DNA of 64,000 bases from Dendrolimus kikuchii. Lineage: Eukaryota; Arthropoda; Insecta; Lepidoptera; Lasiocampidae. The position numbers were made by a program, and so were the translations under genes. Location: the NCBI GenBank assembly GCA_019925095.2, contig CM034398.1:10989001-11053000 (forward strand). Direction: 5' to 3'. Within the stretch, counting starts at the first letter, position 1. Each line of letters begins with the position of its first letter. Under the pieces are notes generated by a model. That model saw only the letters and a program-made list of their open reading frames with translations. It was not told the DNA's origin and did no database searches. Shown piece after piece: positions 10,343-22,252 of this stretch.

Positions 10343-11562
10343 ACACGTCATGCCTATTTGGAGAATCGATATTCCAAAGAAATTATTATTTTGTCTCACC
10401 TGGAATTCTGTAAGTGTTGATTTTATATCTTATGTTAACAACATTTTGTATTATAATAAATTTGTGTATGGTGTTTCTGATTTTTGCGCAATGTAAGATG
10501 AAATATTTTTTGATCTCTTTATAGATGTTATACATTTATTATTTTTAATGTGTCTGTTTAACATAGACTGTTAAATAATGAATGTGTATTATTATTGTTT
10601 GATTGAATGAAATCAATATTTGGATTTAAAAATAGTACACAAACTTGAGAGTTTAAATAAATTCAAATATTGAATGTAATCATTTTTATAATGTGATACA
10701 GAGGAAATTAGAAACAATAAGAGATCAAAGGTCATCCGTTACTTTACAAGATATCATGGTAAAAGGGTAATAAATTGTTGCTTTAAAAAAATAAAGTAAA
10801 CTGACGTAATTAAAACGATGTTTTAAATGGTTTTAAGTACTTTTTTAATCTGGTTAACAATTTTTTGGATTCCAGACAATAAAAAATTAAAATATTACAA
10901 TAAAAAAGACGACTCTGAGTAAAAAATAACACAAACATAATTACTTAAATTAGGAATATACAATGTGTTTGCTGATTTACTTTATTAATATTTACTGATT
11001 TATGACTATGTTCTGTGACAAACCTAATTTAATTCATATGTATAAACACAGTTTTAATTATGTGTAATAATCATGAAACTGAGGCAAATATTTGTAAAAG
11101 TGAATTGTTAAGTTTGATAAAAGTCTACCTAAATGATCTACATATCGGAGTCTGACTTTATTTTGTATCGAGTATCTATATCATTAAGTAAACAAGCTTA
11201 AATATAGTTAGTTCTACTTGGCTTTACAGCCGACTGGTGACCTGTCAATGAGTAATCCACATAATGCAATCTCAGGTCTGTATTTCAGTGTGATATTGTG
11301 TTGAGTAAAATATAATAGGTATAATTAATGTACCTAGTGTTGCCAATGCCAAGAAAGTCAGAACACAAAATGTACGTACAGTGTTCATGAGAAATAACAC
11401 TTGTTTTTAAATATGAATTCATCTGATTTTAAAGTGATACATGTTATTGGAAATACTCGAAATTGGAACTGAGTTGAGTATATTTATAAAAATAAAATCT
11501 ATTGTGATGTTAAAAATATTTTGTTCAAGTATTTAGTAAGAAAATTAAAATTCCAAACTTTA

Positions 11563-11765
11563 AGGGCCGCTTGCATAACGATCGCCTTTAAATAAAATTA
11601 GTTAATTAAACTGCCTAAATACGTTTTACACAAAACATGTTGACAGTTCTTTAAACATATTTAGCGGCAAATTTTGCGTTGTGCAAGACGCTAATTGTAT
11701 TTAATTGTGTTAAATACGTTTGGTGTTTCTTAAATAAATTTAAGCAACGTTATGCAAGCGGCCCT
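11563..11765. mobile_element. 203-bp MITE with perfect terminal inverted repeats and TA duplication
   Basis: The element begins AGGGCCGCTTGCATAACG and ends with its exact reverse complement. TA flanks it at 11561-11562 and 11766-11767, as for Tc1/mariner-type elements. The interior is AT-rich and noncoding. It is the only clear element in the 10343-12367 gap, which is otherwise AT-rich with no gene seen. Confidence 0.85.
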
Positions 11766-12529
11766 TAGAATTTTAAATGACCTGCCTGAATATAGAAATA
11801 ATATTGATGACTAAACTGGCACCATTATCCATCAAATCAAAAATTAATTGTAGAGATATGTGTCATCATTGATTGCTTTATTCAAAAAGATAGATAGATA
11901 GCTATTTAAATATTTATAGAGTTTTTAATGAAAATATTTTTAACCAGAGATTCCACATTTTATACTGAAGATGCTAGAAGAATAGTATTATATAAATAAT
12001 TTGACAATTTAATGTTAATATTATTTTAATCAAACATGTTCTCCAGTTTTTGTTTTATAGGCACAATAATATGAAATGTACATATTATGGTATGGATGAT
12101 TATAGCTTCATGTCACATATTAGTGGAGGTTTTTATGTATATGTTTTTATATTTCAATGGTCTTGCATAAGTTTATCCAGTTATATTTAATATCCACACC
12201 TATTAAAAAAATATAAATACTAGTGTTTGTTTCATTTACAATATCAGCCCTTATATGTGTCACAAAACAGAACGGTAACATTAGAAAAAAAGACTTGACC
12301 CCAATTACAGTATCATATACTTATCATACAAATATGGTTTCATATCTGTGAAATGTCTATGATCATATTAGGTCCTTACATATGAAGTTGGTGTTTTGTC
12401 GTACTGGCCACTTTGATCTCAAATACTCCTCTTTGGTTAGGAATTCCAATTTCAAATTTATACAGCTATTTGCTTATGCTTTTGTCTTTTCTTCTTTTGG
12501 TTTTTTCTTTGCGTCACTCAGTTTACAAA

Positions 12530-13481
12530 ATGGAAAACTTGAAATATCGCATTATTTACGAGTACGAGTTCCATCGTGGCACCAGTGCTGCCAAATCGGC
12601 TCGAAGGATTAATGACGTGTCGGCGGTGTTGCAAAAAAAAAACTGCATTTTTAGTTCCAAAGTTTAGGTTCTGGAAATTTCGACCTGCAGAACAAGCCCC
12701 GTGGACGGCCGGAGACCAAAGTTGATAATTCAGAAATGAAGGCTATTTTGAAAGCGGATCCATCACAAACCACGTCCGAGATAGCTGCAGGCTGCGGTGT
12801 TAGTGATAAAACTGTTTTAATCCACTTGAAGCAAATTGGGAAGGTGAAAAAGCTTGAAAGGTGGGTACCTCATGAATTGAGTGCAGCAAACCGACAAACA
12901 CGCATCGACTGCTGCGTTACATTACTCAACCGGCACAATAGTGAAGAGATTTTAAATCGAATCATTACCTATCATGAAAATTGGATACTGTACGATAGTC
13001 GGAAACGCTCATCGCAATGGCTGAACCCTGGCGAACCAGCCAAATCCTGCCCCAAGCGAAAATTGATTCAAAAAAATAACTTGTGAGCGTTTGGTGGACT
13101 AGTGCCGGCGTCGTTCACTACAGCTTTCTTAAATCTGGCCAGATGATTACGGCGGATGTCTATTGTCAGCAACTGCAAACCATGATGGAAAAGCTAACTG
13201 CTAAACAACCGAGGCTGGTCAATCGCTCTAGGCCACTGCTGCTTCAGGACAACGCTAGACCACACACTGCACAACAGACGGCTACCAAACTAGAGGAGCT
13301 TCAATTGGAATGTCTAAGACATCCACCGTACTCCCCGGACCTTGCTCCAACAGATTACCATTTTTTTCGAAATTTGGATAACTTCTTGCCAGGGAAAAAA
13401 TTCAACTGTGATGGGGCAGTCCAAAGCGCCTTCAAAGATTTTATTGATTCTCGTCCGAATGGTTTTTTTAGTAAAGGGATC
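12530..13481 (+). pseudogene. Mariner transposase (Hsmar1/cecropia-like), broken; last codons at 20087-20151
   Basis: The N-terminus MENLKYRIIYEYEFHRGTSA, the linker GKVKKLERWVPHEL, and the second and third catalytic motifs LLQDNARPHTA and [15 protein letters not shown] resemble the transposase part of SETMAR/Hsmar1. It is inactive. There are frameshifts in the A-run near 12633 and near 13075, and the first catalytic Asp is replaced by His (ITYHENWILYD, normally GDEKW). The ORF is cut at codon Gly-Ile by the BEL/Pao insertion. The final residues, including ELPIRWQKCIDSNGTYFG and a stop, resume after 20086 in the expected position. Confidence 0.88.
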
Positions 13482-13663
13482 TGTTGCGGAGATAACCCAA
13501 GGAATGATAAGCTTTTGGATGATGAGTGTATTTAATGAATAAATGGTAAAAAATACAATGCAATTATTACATGTGGCAGACAGAGAGAATATTAATTGAC
13601 AACTCAACTTCGAATAATTAAAAAAATATATAAAAAAGTTGCAGATAAAAGGAGTACGCAACG
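13482..13663 (-). repeat. Extra BEL/Pao LTR copy, outer
   Basis: This 182-bp LTR copy is followed by 68 bases of element-internal sequence including the polypurine tract, then directly by the second LTR at 13732. It is about 96-97% identical to the inner copy by eye. Confidence 0.85.
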
Positions 13664-13731
13664 TCCTCCCCCTTTGTGCAAGCACTAATTTACATTTAGC
13701 TTATCTAATTTATTTAGGGGACGACGACAAA

Positions 13732-13913
13732 TGTTGCGGAGATAACCCAAGGAATGATAAGCTTTTAGATGATGAGTGTATTTAATGAATAAATGGTAAA
13801 AAATACAATGCAATTATTAAATGTGGCAGATAGAGAGAATATTAATTGATAAGTCAACTTCAAATAATTAAAAAAATATATAAAAAAGTTGCAGATAAAA
13901 GGAGTACGCAACA
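13732..13913 (-). repeat. BEL/Pao 3' LTR
   Basis: The 182-bp LTR is bounded by TGTTGCG and CGCAACA and lies next to the polypurine tract on the internal side. AATAAA-like sequence is present within it. Confidence 0.88.
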
Positions 13914-13934
13914 TCCTCCCCCTTTGTGCAAGCA

Positions 13935-16900
13935 CTAATTTACATTTAGCTTAACTAATTTATTTAGGGGACGACGTAGCGTACCTGCTGCAATGGATAC
14001 GTCTACCACCCTTACTATGTTCTCGCGACCTGGGTAAGTGGCTGTTATTCTGCCTCGGGGCCATACACCTCGTGGTAGGTTGCTATCAGCAATGAGTACT
14101 AGATCTCCACATGCAATCTGGCTAGCCAAGCTTTGATAGGGTCTTTGTCGAGCTGCATTGACGGCAGTACTTCTTTCACCCAGCGTGACCAGAAAAAAAC
14201 TGAAAGTTTCACCGCTTTTTTCCATTCAGTTCAGCTAACTAAAACATTATCGGTCGGCGTGGCCGGCAGTGCGGCAGTGGACGAGGAATCAATCAAAAAA
14301 TGAAATGGTGTGAGGGTCTCCTGGTCATCGGCGTCGACAGAAACATGTATCAAGGGACGAGAATTAAAAGCGTCTCCTCTTTCGGTGAGCGAGTTTTTAA
14401 TGTCGCATTCAGTGCCACCTTTATGGAACGGACAAGTCTCTCCCAACAGCCATCAAAATTTGGAGCGGCTGGCGGAATAAAGTGCCACTTTACTCGGTTG
14501 TTCGCGGCAAAATCTTCGACACCGTTGCTGTAAAATTGTCTCAAAATTTTATTTTCACTCACAAAAGCTGTGCCGTTGTCGGAGAAAAATGTGGAGCACC
14601 TCTTCAAGCGATAAAGCGTCGTATACATACAATCGCTGATTCTGCAGAATCTGCGCAAGCTCTAGGTGCCCAGCTCTTGAAGTTAAACAAGTAAACAATG
14701 CCACGTACTGCTTCTCTCGCTTCCGTCCAATCGTTACGCTAACAGGGCCAAAGTAACCTAAACCAGCGAAAGTAAAACAACGTTTAAGGTGTGCCATTCG
14801 CTCTTGGGGAAGATTACCAGTGGGCGGCGCTTGTGGCAGAGACTTGCGTATTTTGCAAAACAGGCATCTATGGGCAACTGTTCTAACTTTTTTTTCTATC
14901 CGTGCAGGAACGGAGAAAGAATACAATTTCCTGCGGCCGGGCGGCCTGTCGTAAGAGGCGACTTAACAACACACAGCCAGGTGGTAGGGCATTTGCCCGA
15001 CTGGATGGCTACCACCCCTGGTCTAAAGTATGTCGCCATAACAACCTTGAGTTGTGTTCCGGCATTAGTGACCAGGTTCCAGTTAGCCTTAAGAGAGCAC
15101 CAGCGCATTTGTAACAACTTTGCTGTTGCAAATGTCCATAGGCGATGGTAACCGCTTTCCATCAAGTGGGCCGTCTGCTTGTCTGCTGATCTCCTGCAAT
15201 AAAAAAATAAAAAAAACTGCTTCGAAGTCGTAGAATCCAATAATGTTGACGTAGCTCATTGGCGACTGTCTCATGGTTAGCATGACCCACCTTGACGTGA
15301 AATCGATAGACTAGCAGTCGGGCTACGGGGTGACTACCATCAAGGAGCACGGGAGTCTTTACATTTTGGTCCACATCTGCTGGTCTAATTCTTCCTCCTA
15401 AGCGAAGGAGTTTGTCATCACCGATCATAGGTGATACCTTGGCTAGATGACTAGTTCTGAGTAAAGGCTTAAAATTCAAAATACACGTGATGTCTTCCAA
15501 AAAACTGTCAAGTTGTATTCTCCATAAAATGTGCCATTCGGCGGCGTTCATAAACTTAGCCGTAATTGGAATTAGTGAAGTGATGGTGGACGTACGTAAT
15601 GATTGACGTCTGTGACCGGATTATCGAGACTTTTTTGAATTAATTGCCGAAAGATAAAAGCAGCTTGGTGTACGCGTGCAGTCGCGCGTACCAAGCGGAG
15701 CCAGCTACTGAAACGTGAGCAGTCAGCTGTTACAGCGCGAGTTTTAACGATATGCTCTGTCAAAGCTCCCACCATTTCAATCGGTGAAGATTTCAGCTCA
15801 ACTTGGCTTTAAACTGACGGGGCCTGTCCCTTCGGCCAATCTTCCGAAGGAAGTAAAAGAAATGTTGGTCCGGTGAACCATCTACTTGATTGATCTAATT
15901 GAGCAGAATGCAGTGGAGTCGCATCGTCTGCTACGTTCATGCCTGTCGGTATCCATTTCCAGTCACTAATACCAGAGTTTTCAGTGATTTCACCAATGCG
16001 ATGGGCAACGAATGGCTTGAACGAGCGCGCGTCACTTTGTAATCAACTAAGTACGGTAGTGGAGTCAGTCCAAAAAAAATATTTCGATGGTTTTTTAACG
16101 TGACTGTCTTTGATAGTTACAGCGAGACGAGATGTAATTAAAGCAGCTATGAGTTCTAATCTCGGAATCGATATTGGTTTTAAAGGTGCTACTCTAGCTT
16201 TGCTACCAATAATAGCCAGTTTTACCGACTTATCAGCATATAACAATCGCCAGTAAGCTACACAAGCGTATGCTGATTCGCTGGCGTCAAAAAAAATGTG
16301 CAATTCACGCTGCAGAGGGTCAGAATCGAAGACTTGAATACCAGCGTGGAATTTTGAAGGTAGAAACAGTCAAAAGCTCGTTAAACCATTCCAACCATTT
16401 AGAAGTTTCGGTAGGTGAAAGCTCAGAATCCCAATCAATATTAGACCGCCGATTATTCTGAAATGGGATCCAAGGTTATCATCCATGTAATGATCCTCGA
16501 TGATTGCTTTAGCTGCGTTTGGAAAACATTGTTCATGTTCTTCAGCATTTTTATTTTTTATGTAGGTATAACACCTTAAAAGGACTTGATGAAGCGCCAA
16601 ATATGACGGATGTCATTCTGTACTCTTTGATAACTTGCTTCTGATTCGTGTCTAATTCGAATTTGAGAGGAAACATTTCCTTAATATCGGCGGTCAAGGC
16701 AACGCGGCCTTCTCTAAATCGAAAAAGAATATGTAGTAGATTTTAGAGAAGGTCAGAACCTTGGAGCAACAAAGAGTTCAGAGAGACTCCTTCGTTCATG
16801 GCGGCGGCGTCGTGAACTACACGGAGTTTGCGTTTCTGCGGATGGGATATGCCAAAATGTGGTAGATAAAGTCTAATGTTGTTAATATTAAACTGTGTGT

Positions 16901-17150
16901 TTTGACTGTAATAAGTATTTGATGGACATGTCTCAGCATAACCTTTGTCTACCATACTGTTTATAAACTTTCGGTAAGCAACTGCAAACTCGGGTTCCCG
17001 ACGCATGCGTCTTTCAAGACTTAAAAGACGCGACAAGGCTTGCGGATAACTATCTGGAATGTGTTTGATATTATCTCGCCATGGCAGACCTACTTCGAAT
17101 CGACATGTTGGTAAGCGAGAAGTCGAAGCTTCTAAAATTTAAATTGCGCG
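13935..17150 (-). pseudogene. BEL/Pao pol remnant (RT, RNase H-like region, integrase)
   Basis: In - strand order: an RT N-terminal part (about 17036-16743), the RT active site YMDD at 16478-16489, and an RNase H-like segment IFFDASESAYACVAYWR (about 16290) with SIPRLELIAALITSRL. Next comes the integrase zinc-finger half with RFHVKVGHANHETV (about 15290), then CLFCKIRKSLPQAPPTG and LGYFGPVSV of the integrase core (about 14860-14700). Stops and frameshifts separate these blocks. A retroposon at 14898-15217 lies between the His pair and the Cys pair of the integrase zinc finger. Confidence 0.82.
14898..15217 (+). mobile_element. A-tailed retroposon, family A, inside BEL/Pao integrase
   Basis: The copy runs from ATCCGTGCAGGAACGGAGAA to an A-rich tail after CTGCAATAAAAAAATAAAAA. 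The same unit of about 310 bases is found at 27198, 33597, 35785, 44868 and 47840. It is noncoding; ORFs over it are frame artefacts. The A-tail and uniform length suggest a SINE or a LINE 3'-end family. Confidence 0.85.
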
Positions 17151-17459
17151 CTTATCCAACTTACTATGTATAGTTTCATGTTTAGAAATGCCTAAAGATT
17201 CTAATTTATACTTTTCCTTGATTAGAAAATCGTAAGTTGTCGTTTTTTGATGTGAGCTCTTGGTCTATAAAGGCGGTATGATTTACATGTCTTGTTGTAC
17301 TTGAATGCAACCCGTAAAGTGTCCAGCCTAATGCAGTGAGGCAGGCTACGGGTTCTCTACGTTTTCCCTTACGTACTGAATGATTGATTGATAAGTGCCA
17401 ATGTTCAGTACCTATTAGAACTATCGGCTTAGCATTCTCATAGATAAGGTAATCAGTTA

Positions 17460-19941
17460 AATCCTTTAAGTGTTTGTAACCCGAAATATTGTCTGTGTAT
17501 GGAGGAACAGTGAAGGCAAGGACCTAGCACGTTTTATGTCAAAAATGCCTTGTGTGTACTTATTCTTAATTTTGAAATCAACATAGGCTATCTCTACGTT
17601 TCTGGTAAGACCACCTACACCGTTCACGCTGATTTGCTGACGCGGCCCCAACGCTCCTATATGATATATGTGCAGCGACACTGGCATCTATAAGAGTGGC
17701 AGTGCTGCCGTCGTCGAGCAGAGCGTATGTGTCGTAGCTGCCTAACGGACCGTACATGGTAACAGGAACGACTGAGCAACTTGAGACGCTTGTTGCAAAT
17801 CGCGCGGTGAGACTGTATCTATCGATGTGTTAGAGATGACCACTTATTCATCATGTGGTGAATGTGTAAGTACAGGTGAAACATCATTGGCGATATTATT
17901 GACCGCAACGCTAGTTTGGTTTGGCCACTGGCTACCGTGAAGTAAAGGATGATGGCGTAAAGTGCAACCATCGATGCCACAAACGTTGACTTTACACTTT
18001 TCCATTTGTGCGGCTTGCGACGTAAGCATCTGTAACATACTTGTGCTTCATGTTGCCAGCGATATGTATCTTCTATAGTAAGTGCTTTAAAGTTAGAGCA
18101 CATTTTTATACTATGTAACTTTTTACAAAATAGACAACTTTTACTATTTACACTATTAAAAGGAGCAGTATTTAGCTTGTAGCCGCAGACGTCCGATCAC
18201 CACGGCGACCGCTCGCAAATAATCGGCAAGCGCGCCGCTTCTAGTCGGGGCCCCCGTGTTTCCCTCCGCGCATACCTCGCCTCACCTCACCGCGACACGT
18301 GTAATCGTTCAAATGCGCTTATTATTATCAAATGTTATATTTTGTTTAGCTGCTAAATGTGTGATGTAATATAAAATATTAATCGGTATTTTTATCCAAT
18401 AAACATGCATTCCTGAACTGCAATTCAAACACAACAGTATTTATTTTCCACCTGAAGACCTCCAAAACCTCGTTACTGCTGTTATTATTTATAGAGCTAT
18501 TTACATATTTATTTTTATGTTGCGTAACAGCATGTATAGTTCGCGCCACGTAAAAAGAACGCTGGCTCTGAACCTGCGCAGTGAGCGTTTTATCGATCAA
18601 ATTGGTGGTATGAAGGGGGCGCGAGACGGGGTGATACGACTGTACACCTGCGCGCAGACACATTCCCTCCACTACCGCTCAGCGTTCTTTTTACGTGGCG
18701 GGACTTATACGTACTCCCGTTTATTTTGTCTGTCCTGCGAGGAGTTTGATGCTACTATAAAAGAAGCGTGTTCCGGCGACAACCCAAATGTAACGTTTGT
18801 TAAATTCCCGCATAAGGAAACTGGACAACAGCTCTAACTTCGGTTGATTTGATGTACAGTTATCGACTGCGAAATCCGTCCACCTCATTTTTACCACAGG
18901 ATTTAATTTTCCTAGTATAATGTGGTACAGTTCGGGCGAGTACAATATTCGACGTAATCTAACATACGTATTGTAGATAAACTGTTACCAACTTTTGTCG
19001 AGAATGTTCCTAGCTCACGTAATTCGTTACCCAATCGAGGCAACGCTTTCAATGCAGCAACTTCTTGGAAAACAATCATCTCTGGGCAAGCGAAGTTTTA
19101 TTCAAGGACGCCGATTATTTCTTCGGGATCTTGGGCTGACACGAGAAGAGCTGCCACGGCTTCGCGGGCGGCGCCACGGAGTGCTTGCTGCAAACGTGCA
19201 ACGTTTTCTAGGGGAGAAAAAAGAGCTTTTGTAGTTTCAAATAACCGTTGGAACTGAAGCCACTTAGTGGTTTCCCCCGAGAACTGCATTAAATCAATGG
19301 TTCTCTTTATATTATTGTTTTGAGCGGTTGCGAGAGCTTTCGCTGCTGCCGCTGTTTCTGCCACTGCTTGTAGTATTTTGCTAGAGCCAATTCCGGATCC
19401 AGACAGACCAATGTCTATGTGAGGATGTGGCAGGGTTCGTGCAACAGCCTCAGACCTATTTGTAGCCTGTATAGATCAATGAATGTTTGGCTTATGAAAG
19501 TCAATAGCCTTGTGAGACGGTTCTTGATCGGATAAAACTGTGACTTCCGGGGCATTTTGAAAAAGAAAAGGTGCATTGCTAACCGTGTCTTCAACCCATG
19601 CCTAATAACAGATGCGAGCGCTCGGAGCCACGGCGACTGTTTCGCCTGCTGCAGCTCCCTTCTGCTTCTATCGCGGCCAGCTCCGCTCGCAGCTCACTCT
19701 CTTCAACTTGCTTTTCTAGTTCGAAGAGGTGCCATTCACGTTCGAGTTGACGGCGTTTTGCATGTGCTTCCGCTGCAGCTTTGCGAGCCTTGATTGTCGC
19801 AGATGACGTCGTGGACGCATGAGAGTTGATGGAAGTGGATACTAGTGGTGGATGATCACACGGATGGGGCGAGATGCATTTGCTAGTCGTAGTAATGTCG
19901 TGCATTGCTGACTTACCTGCTTGTGAACGGGTTATCATCAT
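17460..19941 (-). pseudogene. BEL/Pao gag and protease-region remnant
   Basis: The - strand starts at 19941 with MITRSQAGKSAM and an Ala/Arg/Glu-rich coiled-coil stretch. It continues with a capsid-like block (19364-19098: IDLMQFSGETTKWLQFQRLF, ARLQQALRGAAREAVAALL). A zinc-knuckle-like CYRCLRRKPHKWKSC and following Cys/His residues appear near 18045-17950. Frames shift repeatedly and a MITE interrupts it at 18538-18705. Bases 18160-18500 are GC-rich and could hold a further insertion not resolved here. Confidence 0.7.
18538..18705. mobile_element. MITE (family F), copy 1, inside BEL/Pao gag
   Basis: The ends AGTTCGCGCCACGTAAAAAG and RC AGTCCCGCCACGTAAAAAGA are inverted repeats continuing through AACGCTG. 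TAT flanks both ends. An oppositely oriented copy with the same interior lies at 20397-20560. Confidence 0.85.
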
Positions 19942-20032
19942 TACTATGAACTATTTGACGAACTGTAATGAAAACTATATGTGAAAAATGATAAAATTTT
20001 GGTAACTGAAATTAAATGGGAGAAGGACCAAA

Positions 20033-20086
20033 TGTCGCGGAGATAACCCAAGGAATGATAATTGCAGATAAAAGAAGTACGCAACA
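20033..20086 (-). repeat. BEL/Pao 5' LTR with internal deletion
   Basis: It keeps both LTR ends (TGTCGCGGAGATAACCCAAG and the AGTACGCAACA end) but lacks about 125 internal bases present in the other two LTRs. It abuts GGATC, the right target-site duplication. Confidence 0.85.
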
Positions 20087-20396
20087 GGATCAATGAACTA
20101 CCTATAAGATGGCAGAAGTGCATAGATAGCAATGGTACATACTTTGGTTAAATAAATATATAATATTTTAAAAAAATCGACTTTATGTTCCTCCCTTACA
20201 AAACGCCAATTTCATATGTAAAGACCTAATATTTAAATTATGCTGTTGTTCATTTTTACATATTACACTTACGATCATATACACGTCATACTTTATCACG
20301 TGGATAACGATTTATGATGCTTACCATTGCTATCATCACATTAAAAAAGAAAATAAAAACGGTCAAGAAAAAAAAACAAAAACTAAAAGACGTATA

Positions 20397-20560
20397 AGTC
20401 TCGCCACGTAAAAAGAACGCTGAGCGGTAGTGGAGGGGATGTGTCTGCGCAGGTGTACAGTCGTATCACCCCGTCTCGCTCCCTTCATACCACCAATTTG
20501 ATGGATAAAAAGCTCACTGCGCAGGTTCAGAGCCAGCGTTCTTTTTACGTGGCGCGAACT
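20397..20560. mobile_element. MITE (family F), copy 2
   Basis: This copy has the same terminal GCCACGTAAAAAGAACGCTG repeats and interior as 18538-18705, in the opposite orientation. ATA flanks both ends. It sits between the mariner right end (20229) and the hAT element at 20576. Confidence 0.85.
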
Positions 20561-20575
20561 ATATTTGGGTTAGAC

Positions 20576-21785
20576 CAGTGGTTCCCAAACTTATTTTGTA
20601 TACTGCCCACTTAGAGAATAATTGATTGTTTAGCGTCCCCATTTTTTCACCTACTTAAAAACCACTATAACGTCAAATTAAACTAATTGATTATTGTGAG
20701 CTATATTAGCGGAGATTAAACATTCATTCTAAACGAGACTTACTATAGCCCGCAAGAGTTAACTTGAGACCTAAGCGCAGTAGGTAGTACACAACGGCGC
20801 TGAGGTCTCAAATTAACTCTTACGGGCTACACCTGCCAATGAGAATGATTATTGAAACGCAACTTTATAGTATTCAGACAGAGTATCTTTTATTCAAAAT
20901 AAAACAAACATAATCGATTCTTATATAAAAACTAATGTGAAGGATGAATCTGATGCTGTTTAATAAGTTTGATGATATCAGGTTCCAATTTACTCAAGAA
21001 CAACCGCAAGTCGCCACGTTTGGTAACATACAAACGATTTCTCTTTTCAGTAAGCAGCGTTTTCCACAGCACTAAATCCACGTTCACACAAATATGACGA
21101 TGGGAATGCTATCAAGAATCGCTGAATGATTGACCACAATCCTGGGTACAATTGCGGGATCGGTTTTTGTAGCCAAAATTCTTTGTAGCCATTTTTGAAC
21201 TTGATTTTTATTTCCTCGTTTTTTGTCAATTCTATAAGTTCTTTTTCCAGCTGAGATGACATTGCTGGGTTGACATTTGAAAACGGGTCCAACGCCCAGT
21301 CTGGTATTTCCAATTTCAAAATGTCCTGGTATCATTCGGTGAAGTCAATATGGAGGTTTTCCAAATGTTGGCAGTAGGCAAGCAAGTCATCGTTACTGCA
21401 GGATACTGATAAATTCGAAAAACTGTGAAACTCATGTCTGCCCATATTCTTTTTGTGTAGAAGCAGTTTGGCTGCGAAAGTAGCAACATTTTAACATGAT
21501 TTTTATTTCATTTATTCAATAAAACAGGACAGATATATGAACTACGCGGAGAGAAATATCGAACCAAGTTTGAGCAATCTCTTAATTAATATTAGATGAT
21601 GTTCACAAGTTGTAGTCGAGAGTCGAGAGTTCAGTCGGTGTCTAACAGTCCTCCTAGCTAGATGAAATTACAAATCGCCCTGGGTCTTTTACCTTTTTTC
21701 TACATTTTTTCTGGGTCTCTTACCGCCCCCCTTTAGGCCTGCCGCGCCCACAAGGGGGCGTTATCGCCCACTTTGGGAAAAGATG
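20576..21785 (-). mobile_element. hAT transposon remnant (1.2 kb)
   Basis: The left end CAGTGGTTCCCAAACTT and the right end (RC CATCTTTTCCCAAAGTGGGC) are hAT-type inverted ends. They are flanked by 8-bp duplications GGTTAGAC (20568-20575) and GGTTAAAC (21786-21793), one mismatch apart. The interior keeps only the C-terminus of a transposase on the - strand. Confidence 0.88.
21047..21319 (-). pseudogene. hAT transposase C-terminal (dimerisation) fragment
   Basis: The 90-codon - strand fragment contains FLIAFPSSYLCERGFSAV, the signature of the hAT dimerisation domain in ZBED5/SCAND3-like transposases. N-terminal zinc finger and catalytic residues are absent, so it is not functional. Confidence 0.8.
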
Positions 21786-21793
21786 GGTTAAAC

Positions 21794-22252
21794 CATGGGT
21801 AGCAAGGCGATCAGAGAGAAGGGTTCATAACACCTTACTCGAAGTTCTTAGATGTCAAGATAAAAAGTCTTACAAAATATACAAAATATTTCAGTCGAAA
21901 TTATTGTATTTTGACGCCATTTTTGAGGTTAGATTGATAATATGATCATATTTGTATGTTTGCTGTCAAATAGGATTCCTTAACTGTGATCATAGACAAT
22001 ATAAATCACATGTAGTTATTATACCTACCCATATAGAAATGGCTCATACTTCTCTGATCGTATTTCAGCTTTATTAGACTAAATAAGGATCTTACAAAAC
22101 TAAGTAAACTTTGTTAAATAACACGTTTACAATTATGTAAATAATTAATATTATTGTGAACATACAATTTGCATACAGTATCACTAGTAGTTAATAAATA
22201 AAAAAACAGTAGAATTATTCATCAGAATCCTTTACTCACAAAATAACTAATT
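21794..22252. other. AT-rich 3' flank of GUF1
   Basis: No gene or clear repeat is visible. TTTATT at about 22070 reads AATAAA on the - strand and could be a GUF1 poly-A signal. Confidence 0.35.

Larger units (their letters stand above)
13482..20086 (-). mobile_element. BEL/Pao LTR retrotransposon, degenerate, with nested insertions
   Basis: The insert is flanked by the 5-bp duplication GGATC (13477-13481 and 20087-20091). It lies on the - strand: 5' LTR at the right (20033-20086, internally deleted), gag, pol, a polypurine tract AAAGGGGGAGGA next to the 3' LTR at 13914, then the 3' LTR (13732-13913). The LTRs start TGTTGCG and end CGCAACA. Frames are broken many times and the element is not coding-competent. 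An A-tailed retroposon (14898-15217) and a MITE (18538-18705) are inserted in it. Confidence 0.9.
12368..20229 (+). mobile_element. Mariner element split by a nested BEL/Pao retrotransposon
   Basis: The left end TTAGGTCCTTACATATGAAG (12368) and right end (RC TTAGGTCTTTACATATGAAA, to 20229) are inverted repeats flanked by TA at 12366-12367 and 20230-20231. The transposase pieces (12530-13481 and 20087-20151) lie on either side of 13482-20086, which is the BEL/Pao insert. Without it the mariner would be about 1.25 kb, the normal size of the family. Confidence 0.9.
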
